DNA from: an uncultured Clostridia bacterium
Lineage (GTDB): Bacteria > Bacillota > Clostridia > Christensenellales > Borkfalkiaceae
Assembly: GCA_900557285.1 (NCBI GenBank)
Contig: USSJ01000047.1
Span: 1-8,020, forward strand
Direction of reading: 5' to 3'
DNA: 8,020 nucleotides
Part shown: positions 1-4,790 of the stretch, piece by piece
How positions within the stretch are numbered: the stretch's first letter is position 1
Layout of the letters: each line of letters begins with the position of its first letter
Translations under genes and position numbers: made by a program
The notes under the pieces: model-generated
What the model was told of the DNA's origin: nothing
The model's input: only the letters and a program-made list of their open reading frames with translations
The model's database searches: none

Positions 1-556
1 AGTTTTTCCCGAACGCTACGATCGTCTCAAACGAACGATCCCTCGCCCCGCACTTGCGCATCAGATATTCGAGATAACCCGCCGTCTCGTTTTCCGTCAT
101 GCCCTCCTTTAATTCTCCCAAAAGCATTCCGTATGCACGCTCGGCTATCTCGCACGCCTGAGAAATCTTCTCCAGCTCCTCTTCATCCTTGACAGACATC
201 GCCGCCGTAAATGCAGAAGTACTGTCCGTAAGTTTAAACTTGCGGCGCAATTTCTCATATTCCGGCTGGGTAAGCCGCTCCAGCGGCACCGCCAGCTTTT
301 TAACCTTTTTGCTCTTTATATAATCGAGTACGGTATCCTCGTTTTTGGCTATCATCACGCCGATAAATTCATGTTTCAGCGCTTCCTTCGCGCCTTCCGC
401 ATACCGCGGATCTGTGAAAAACACACTTTCCTGCGCGTCAGTATAGACAAACCCGAAGCTGCTTTCAAACCCCGTCAGGTACGCCCGCAAATCCGCCGCA
501 CCCGTCAGCATTCCCTCCGCCTTTATACCGCGAAATATTTTTTTCGTCTTGTCCAT
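1..556 (-). CDS. M24 family peptidase (Xaa-Pro aminopeptidase-like), 5' part
   Basis: The first 185 codons of a gene that runs off the left edge. Residues 1 to about 120 match a creatinase/prolidase N-terminal domain: MDKTKKIFRG, then RAYLTGF near 24-30 (compare the family's 'R-YLTGF'), then FFTDPRYAEGA near 46-56. From about 121 the M24 'pita-bread' domain begins: SVKDEEELEKI, then GMTENETAGYLEYLMRKCGA, then SFETIVAFGKN at the edge. Family members are cytosolic metallopeptidases that remove an N-terminal residue before proline. The metal ligands lie in the missing C-terminal half, so activity cannot be judged. ATG at 556 is preferred because the domain alignment starts there. A second ATG at 511 has a GGAGGG only about 2 nt away, which is too close. 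There is no Shine-Dalgarno before 556, but a promoter lies directly upstream, implying a leaderless mRNA. In many Bacillota such a gene precedes efp, but that cannot be seen here. Not listed as an open frame because it lacks a stop within the window. Confidence 0.88.
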   Translation of the reverse strand, partial: MDKTKKIFRGIKAEGMLTGAADLRAYLTGFESSFGFVYTDAQESVFFTDPRYAEGAKEALKHEFIGVMIAKNEDTVLDYIKSKKVKKLAVPLERLTQPEYEKLRRKFKLTDSTSAFTAAMSVKDEEELEKISQACEIAERAYGMLLGELKEGMTENETAGYLEYLMRKCGARDRSFETIVAFGKN

Positions 557-623
557 AGAAATATTGTACCAAATTTTCTGCTATAAGTCAATTTTTCCCG
601 ATATATTTTTAACGAATATTTCT
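557..623. repeat. 9-bp inverted repeat flanking the peptidase promoter
   Basis: AGAAATATT at 557-565 and its exact reverse complement AATATTTCT at 615-623, with 49 bases between. On the minus strand the first arm is upstream of the -35 box and the second overlaps the -10 box and ends against the start codon. It could be an operator pair, or, in read-through RNA from the upstream genes, a stem that masks the start of the peptidase gene. In AT-rich DNA it could also be chance. Confidence 0.35.
563..591 (-). promoter_or_regulatory. Sigma-A-type promoter for the M24 peptidase gene
   Basis: Read on the minus strand: -35 box TTGACT (591-586), a 17-nt spacer, and -10 box TACAAT (568-563). Each box matches the vegetative consensus at five of six positions and the spacer is optimal. 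The region is AT-rich compared with the flanking genes. Only six bases (562-557) separate the -10 box from the ATG at 556, so transcription should begin at or very near the A of the start codon. It makes the peptidase a transcription unit separate from the ribF-TIM barrel genes. Confidence 0.75.
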
Positions 624-634
624 CAGCCTTCCCG

Positions 635-1480
635 TCAAACGCTCTCGTAGATCCGCTTCATCGCCAGTGCGTCTTCCGCCTGCGTACCCGCCGATTCGCT
701 GACTATATACGGCTCCAGCTTCAGCTCCTTGAGCGCAGCCGCCAAAGGCGCAAATTCCGGCCCGTAGATCGTATCCTCCAGCGTAAGATGCCGCACTTCT
801 CCTTTCTCCGAATACTGTATCTTGGAAAAATGAACGTGAAAATGCTTCACCCGCTCATACCCCAGTTCCGAAATCATGTATTCTAAGCGGCTCTTATAAT
901 CCTCAACCGTCTTCAGGCTGCCCTGTTCGCGCGCGTTCAGATGCCCGAAATCCACCGCCGGCAAATATACGGGATCGATCCTGCAAAACCGTACGATCTC
1001 TTCCAGCGTCCCGATCTGCGCGATTTTCCCCATCGTCTCCGGACAAAAATACAGATCGTTCAGCCCCGCCTCATAGATCCTGTCCCGCAAAACTTTCAGC
1101 CGCTCCTCCGTCAGAGAAACCGCCGCTTCCCTTTCCATTTTTCCTTGCGTCGCACTGTGAAAAACACAGCGCTTTCCGCCCATCAGCTTTAATACCCTGC
1201 CGCTTTCCAAAACATAATTGTAGGATTTTTCCGCATTCTCCTCTTCCGGATTTGCAAAATTAATATAGTACGGCGCGTGCACGCTGATCTCGATTCCCTG
1301 CTCTTTGAACGCCTGTCCGATCGATACCGCTTTTGCATCCGTCATGCGTACTCCGCGCCCGAATGAGTATTCAAAACAGTCCAGCCCCATGTCTTTCACA
1401 AACTTCGCCGACTCTTCCGTGTGCGAATACCCTTGCGCATAAAACGATTCACTGTTGCCGCTCGGCCCGAATTGTATCAT
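635..1480 (-). CDS. Endonuclease IV-like TIM-barrel protein
   Basis: 281 aa, similar in length to endonuclease IV (about 280). The fold follows the AP endonuclease 2/xylose isomerase-like TIM barrel, and most metal-site positions of Nfo have counterparts: H68 in VHAPYYINFANP, H108 in VFHSA, E148 in CPETMGK, D177 and H180 in VDFGH, a His in HFHVHFSK (213-217), H231 in EVRHLT, and E262 in VSESAG. The Nfo 'D-R-H' motif reads V-R-H here, with Glu one residue earlier, and the ending ('LEDTIYGPEF', 'SESAGTQAEDAL') belongs to a Clostridia-type branch that annotation pipelines often call deoxyribonuclease IV. AP-site repair is therefore a family-level inference; another metal-dependent role is possible. 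ATG overlaps the ribF stop (ATGA), and GGAGAGG lies 5 nt upstream (1486-1492), so translation is probably coupled to ribF. No terminator is seen after the stop codon. Confidence 0.85.
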   Translation of the reverse strand: MIQFGPSGNSESFYAQGYSHTEESAKFVKDMGLDCFEYSFGRGVRMTDAKAVSIGQAFKEQGIEISVHAPYYINFANPEEENAEKSYNYVLESGRVLKLMGGKRCVFHSATQGKMEREAAVSLTEERLKVLRDRIYEAGLNDLYFCPETMGKIAQIGTLEEIVRFCRIDPVYLPAVDFGHLNAREQGSLKTVEDYKSRLEYMISELGYERVKHFHVHFSKIQYSEKGEVRHLTLEDTIYGPEFAPLAAALKELKLEPYIVSESAGTQAEDALAMKRIYESV

Positions 1481-2358
1481 CGTATCCTCTCCAAATCTCT
1501 GTTTAATTGCGCGGAAAGCTCTTCCGCATTGTCAAATTTGCGGATGTCCCGCAGGAAAAAATCAAATTCGACTTTCAGCTCTTTCCCGTACAGATCTCCG
1601 CGATATCCGTCAAAATAAATTTCCAAAACCACCCTCGAATCATCAAACGTCGGCCTCGCCCCATAGTTCGCTATGCCGCGGTATTCCTTGCCGTCCAGCA
1701 TTGCCCGCACCGCATAGACCCCACGCTTCAACGGGTACTTTTCCCCGTTGATATGCAGGTTCGCCGTCGGAAATCCGAGCCGCCTTCCCACATGCCGCCC
1801 TTCCGTCGATACCTGCCCGCATATGAAATACCTTTCGCCCAGCAACGCGCAAAGCTTCTCCATTTCCCCTTCGTCCAGATATCGCTTCGCCATCGTCGCC
1901 GCCGCTTTCTCTCCGTCAAACCCTATAAGTTTTTCAACAAAAACATTAATATTGTTTAAATTTGAATATTCGCGCAGCTTCTGAACATCGCCCGCCGCGT
2001 CTTTCCCGAACGTAAAATCTTCGCCGCACACAAAAGCACGGACATGGACATTCAGCACGGTATGATCCAAAAATTCCTGCCACGAGGTTGAACGGAATTC
2101 CTCGTTGAAAGGTGCCGCATAGACAAAATCCAACCCTAAGCCTTCAAAAATACGGATACGCTCGTCAAAAAGAAAAATCTGCCCGCCGCTCTTGGAATCA
2201 TAAAACGTCATGATCCCGACCGCCCAACCGTGTTCCGCCGCCGTTTTTTTCGCTTTTGCGATCAGCGCCCTGTGCCCGACATGAACGCCGTCAAAATACC
2301 CCAGCAATAACACGCAGGGCTCTTTCCATCTTCCCGTCCTGTAATCTACTGTCTGCAT
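1477..2358 (-). CDS. ribF: Bifunctional riboflavin kinase / FAD synthetase
   Basis: 293 aa, slightly short for RibF (about 310). The N-terminal nucleotidyltransferase module carries GYFDGVHVGH (20-29, the HxGH site) and CGEDFTFGKDAAGDV (111-125). The C-terminal flavokinase module carries GRRLGFPTANL (191-201), GVYAVRA (213-219), NYGARPTFDD (231-240), EIYFDGYRGDLYG (246-258) and FLRDIRKF (268-275). The protein should phosphorylate riboflavin to FMN and adenylate FMN to FAD in the cytosol. Two adenylyltransferase motifs are altered by eye: the usual TFxPHP reads TFYDSK (51-56), and the SSTxxR motif before the linker reads AATMAK (153-158). The kinase motifs are intact, so kinase activity is more secure than FAD synthesis. 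The start is 7 nt after the truB stop, with GAGG (2364-2367) overlapping that stop and 5 nt from the ATG, consistent with one mRNA. No FMN riboswitch is possible in so short a gap. Confidence 0.95.
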   Translation of the reverse strand: MQTVDYRTGRWKEPCVLLLGYFDGVHVGHRALIAKAKKTAAEHGWAVGIMTFYDSKSGGQIFLFDERIRIFEGLGLDFVYAAPFNEEFRSTSWQEFLDHTVLNVHVRAFVCGEDFTFGKDAAGDVQKLREYSNLNNINVFVEKLIGFDGEKAAATMAKRYLDEGEMEKLCALLGERYFICGQVSTEGRHVGRRLGFPTANLHINGEKYPLKRGVYAVRAMLDGKEYRGIANYGARPTFDDSRVVLEIYFDGYRGDLYGKELKVEFDFFLRDIRKFDNAEELSAQLNRDLERIR

Positions 2359-2365
2359 ACCTGCC

Positions 2366-3226
2366 TCAAATCAGCTTCACTTTCGCGCGGATCTGACCTC
2401 TTTCCGCCTTCGCGATCCCGTAAAAATCATCGTCAAAATAAAGTTTATATTCTCCGTCTCCGCCCTGAAACTCCAGCGACAGGCCGTTCCGAAGCTTTAA
2501 CGCTTCTTTTCCGTCAAAATCCACGGACGGCATATCAAACACAAGATCCGGCGCAATCAGGCGCTCTTCCCAGTTTTCCGTCAGCTCTTCGGGAGAAACA
2601 GAGTTCTCCAGCGTGAAATACCCGCTCTTTTCCCTTACCAGAGAAGTCATCACCGCAACCGTCCCGCAAGCCCGCGCGATATCCCGCGCCAACGATCTTA
2701 TATACGTTCCGCCGCCGCACGCGATACAAAATTCAAAAGCATCCTCCGACACGCGCTCGGTCAGGACAACCTTCGAAATGCGCACCCTCTTTGCCGCCAG
2801 CTTCACTTCTTTCCCCTGCCGCGCCAGTTGATACGCACGAACGCCGTTGACGCTCTTCGCACTGTACGACGGCGGTACTTGTTCTATTTCACCGACAAAA
2901 AGATGAAGTTTGTCGTTTATTTCCCTTTCATTCGGAACTTTTTTCCCCGATTGCAAGAGCATACCCGTTGCATCGAGCGTGTCGGTCTCCTCTCCGAACC
3001 GAAAAACAGCGCGATAGATCTTTTCTTTGTTTAAAAGATAATCGAAAAGCCTGGACGCGTTGCCTACCGCCACCGGCAAAACGCCGCTCGCCATCGGGTC
3101 AAGCGTCCCCATATGGCCGCACGGCATGTGCGTAAGCCGCTTGACTTTCGCCACCGCCGCCGCACTGGAAATCCCCGAAGGCTTATTCAGATTGATAAAT
3201 CCGCTACTGCTTTTTAAATTCTCCAC
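2366..3226 (-). CDS. truB: tRNA pseudouridine(55) synthase TruB
   Basis: 286 aa, usual for the Gram-positive form. It isomerises U55 to pseudouridine in the T-loop of tRNAs. Motifs in order: INLNKPSGIS (11-20), then GHMGTLDPMASGVLPV (37-52) with catalytic Asp43, KIYRAVFRFGEETDTLDATG (69-88), VPPSYSAKSVNGVRAYQLAR (117-136), and GGGTYIRSLARDIA (171-184) with the conserved Arg177. A short PUA-like tail follows from about 240. The start is GTG at 3226: AGGAGAG at 3234-3240 lies 7 nt upstream, and the 'GFINLNKP' motif sits at the normal distance from it. It lies 108 nt downstream of nrnA with an intrinsic terminator in between, so its expression may depend on read-through or on a promoter I could not identify. 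Its stop overlaps the ribosome binding site of ribF. Confidence 0.97.
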   Translation of the reverse strand: MENLKSSSGFINLNKPSGISSAAAVAKVKRLTHMPCGHMGTLDPMASGVLPVAVGNASRLFDYLLNKEKIYRAVFRFGEETDTLDATGMLLQSGKKVPNEREINDKLHLFVGEIEQVPPSYSAKSVNGVRAYQLARQGKEVKLAAKRVRISKVVLTERVSEDAFEFCIACGGGTYIRSLARDIARACGTVAVMTSLVREKSGYFTLENSVSPEELTENWEERLIAPDLVFDMPSVDFDGKEALKLRNGLSLEFQGGDGEYKLYFDDDFYGIAKAERGQIRAKVKLI

Positions 3227-3233
3227 CGGTCTT

Positions 3234-3240
3234 CTCTCCT
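3234..3240 (-). promoter_or_regulatory. Ribosome binding site fixing the truB GTG start
   Basis: AGGAGAG on the minus strand, 7 nt before the GTG at 3226. It decides the start, since no ATG is available near the N-terminal motif. Confidence 0.8.
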
Positions 3241-3297
3241 GCCCGATCCTTATCCGTACGGCACCTTTATCCGCGCCGTTCTTCCGCTTTTCGCTAT

Positions 3298-3323
3298 AAA
3301 AACGCGCCGCATTTGCGCGGCGC
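3298..3323 (-). terminator. Intrinsic terminator between nrnA and truB
   Basis: On the minus strand GCGCCGC (3323-3317), a 6-nt loop GCAAAT, and GCGGCGC (3310-3304) form a perfect 7-bp all-G/C stem. One G and then TTTTT (3302-3298) follow. The hairpin begins 11 nt after the nrnA stop codon. The T-run is short (TTTTTAT), so partial read-through is plausible. The plus-strand reading has only TTT after the stem, so it is directional toward the cluster's transcription. Confidence 0.75.
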
Positions 3324-3334
3324 TTTCCGTTCGT

Positions 3335-4291
3335 TTAGTCGATCAGATGCTGCCGGATCGTATAACAGAGCTTATCGACCACTTCTTCCAGGCATCCCGA
3401 AATCATACAGCCGCTGGCAAGTATATGTCCGCCGCCGCCGTATACGGCCGCCACCGCATTCACATCCGTCTTCCCTTTGCTGCGCAAAGAGATCTTGAAT
3501 CGGTTGTCCGCCGTTTCCAACAGGCATACCGCTACTTCCACGCCGTCCACCGACAGCGGAAAATCTATAAAGCCTTCCGTCACGTCCGACGTCGCATCGG
3601 CCGCTTTCAACTGTTCGCGCGTAACGCATATAAACGCGATCCGTCCGTCCGCAAAATAGCGTATATGGCTCATCGTGCGGCCGAACAGCAATGCTCTCGC
3701 CGCCGATTGTTTCTTGAACATGTTGTACTGCACCGCATTGATATCCGCTCCGCACGAAACAAGCTTCGCCGCCGCCAGAAACGTGCTCTCCGTAACGTTT
3801 TTATGCGCAAAATTTCCCGTATCCGAACTTAATCCCAAAAGGAAATAATTTGCCGTACGCGCATCCATCGAATCCGTCAGATACGACGCAAGTTCCGTCA
3901 TGATCTCACAGGTCGCCGCACGTTCCTCGACAAACCAATAATCCCCGTAACGGGAATTGGATATATGATGGTCTATATTGAATTTCGGCTTCTTCGCCCG
4001 CTCGAATTCATCGCCGAGCGCTCCCAAACGGTGAATCTCACTCGAATCCACCGCAATATACGCCTGCGACTGCGGATCCGCCTCCGCCCCGATCTTGTCC
4101 ATGCCTTCCAAAAAATAAAACTTGGACGGCACCGGACTTTCACATACGACCGTGACTTTCGCTCCGTTTTTCTCCAACAGGCACTTAAGCCCCATCGCCG
4201 CGCCCAACGTATCCCCGTCCGGGCGCATATGACAGAAAATCGTCGCGCTTTTCAGTTGTTTCAGCTTCTGCGCTATCTCTTTTAACGTCAA
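3335..4291 (-). CDS. nrnA: DHH/DHHA1 phosphoesterase, NrnA-type oligoribonuclease/pAp phosphatase
   Basis: 318 aa, typical of Bacillota NrnA. DHH motifs: HMRPDGDTLGAAMGL (21-35), VDSSE (81-85), NIDHHISNSRYGD (105-117) with the name-giving D107-H108-H109, and GLSSDTGNF (153-161). The C-terminal DHHA1 substrate-binding domain ends with VYGGGGHILASGC (283-295). Family members hydrolyse 2-5 nt RNAs and often 3'-phosphoadenosine 5'-phosphate in the cytosol with Mn2+; related proteins act on cyclic-dinucleotide products such as pApA, so the substrate here is inferred. The start is TTG at 4291, with GGAGAG (4299-4304) 7 nt upstream. The N-terminus MTLKEIAQKLK fits the family well. It follows rbfA after 78 nt and is followed by an intrinsic terminator. 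The rbfA-nrnA-truB order is standard for the phylum. Confidence 0.94.
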   Translation of the reverse strand: MTLKEIAQKLKQLKSATIFCHMRPDGDTLGAAMGLKCLLEKNGAKVTVVCESPVPSKFYFLEGMDKIGAEADPQSQAYIAVDSSEIHRLGALGDEFERAKKPKFNIDHHISNSRYGDYWFVEERAATCEIMTELASYLTDSMDARTANYFLLGLSSDTGNFAHKNVTESTFLAAAKLVSCGADINAVQYNMFKKQSAARALLFGRTMSHIRYFADGRIAFICVTREQLKAADATSDVTEGFIDFPLSVDGVEVAVCLLETADNRFKISLRSKGKTDVNAVAAVYGGGGHILASGCMISGCLEEVVDKLCYTIRQHLID

Positions 4292-4298
4292 TTCTTCT

Positions 4299-4304
4299 CT
4301 CTCC
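4299..4304 (-). promoter_or_regulatory. Ribosome binding site fixing the nrnA TTG start
   Basis: GGAGAG on the minus strand, 7 nt before TTG at 4291. No in-frame ATG or GTG lies at a suitable distance, so this site supports the rare start codon. Confidence 0.75.
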
Positions 4305-4308
4305 GTAT

Positions 4309-4324
4309 CGCACCGTTCCGTGCG
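4309..4324 (-). repeat. Small inverted repeat in the rbfA-nrnA gap
   Basis: CGCAC, a 6-nt loop, GTGCG: a 5-bp stem ending 4 nt before the nrnA ribosome binding site, with CGTATC (plus strand) repeated directly at 4304-4309 and 4323-4328. There is no T-run, so it is not a terminator. It might tune nrnA translation, but such a short stem may be chance. The rest of the 78-nt gap shows nothing I recognise. Confidence 0.25.
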
Positions 4325-4369
4325 TATCTCTTTTTGCCTTATTTTCCTTGAAACGGGAAAAAGGGCATA

Positions 4370-4738
4370 CTATTTCTGCCCCTCTTCTTTATGGATCTCT
4401 TTGATGATACGGTCGATCTTATCCCCGTATTCCATTGTGCCGTCCCGCAAGAAATGCAGTTCCGGAACCGTGCGCATCTGCATCATGTGCGCCAGTTCAT
4501 AGCGGATAAACCCAGCATGCTCAGAAATCGCCGCAAACGTTTCGTCCGATTCCTCCGCCGTCTTCCCCAGGACACTGATATAGATCTTTGCATTTTTCAG
4601 ATCCGGCGATACGTCCGCTTTGGTCACGCTTACGATCCCGCGGATCTTATTCGTCTTATACTTCAGCTTCGTAGAGATAACTTCGTAAACCGCTTTCTGA
4701 TATTCCGCAGAAAGGCGCTCCGCTCTCAATGATTTCAT
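4370..4738 (-). CDS. rbfA: 30S ribosome-binding factor RbfA
   Basis: 122 aa, normal for RbfA (about 115-130). It binds free 30S subunits and assists late maturation of the 16S rRNA 5' end; in other bacteria it also helps at low temperature. The KH-like fold is recognised from the N-terminal helix (RAERLSAEYQKAVYEVI, 5-21), the strand motif VSVTKADVSPDLKNAKIYIS (36-55), the 'AxG' kink in SEHAGFIRYEL, and the end motif RTVPELHFLRDGTMEYGDKI. The ATG at 4738 is preceded by AAGGAGG (4748-4754) at 9 nt. It lies 52 nt downstream of infB with no hairpin between, so it shares the infB transcript. Confidence 0.97.
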   Translation of the reverse strand: MKSLRAERLSAEYQKAVYEVISTKLKYKTNKIRGIVSVTKADVSPDLKNAKIYISVLGKTAEESDETFAAISEHAGFIRYELAHMMQMRTVPELHFLRDGTMEYGDKIDRIIKEIHKEEGQK

Positions 4739-4790
4739 GACCGCATTCCTCCTTTCCGTTCATTTTCAGCCGATCACACCCGTTCGCAAA

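Noticed and set aside
592..634. Possible terminator after the TIM-barrel gene.
   Set aside because: No GC-rich stem followed by a T-run is present; only AT-rich sequence with the inverted-repeat arm.
3347..3832. Plus-strand 161-codon frame opposite nrnA.
   Set aside because: It is a shadow of nrnA; no motif and no ribosome binding site.
4325..4369. Imperfect CCTTTTTCC / GGAAAATAAGG pairing downstream of rbfA as a terminator.
   Set aside because: The stem needs bulges, is AU-rich, and is followed by CAAAAAGAG, not a T-run.
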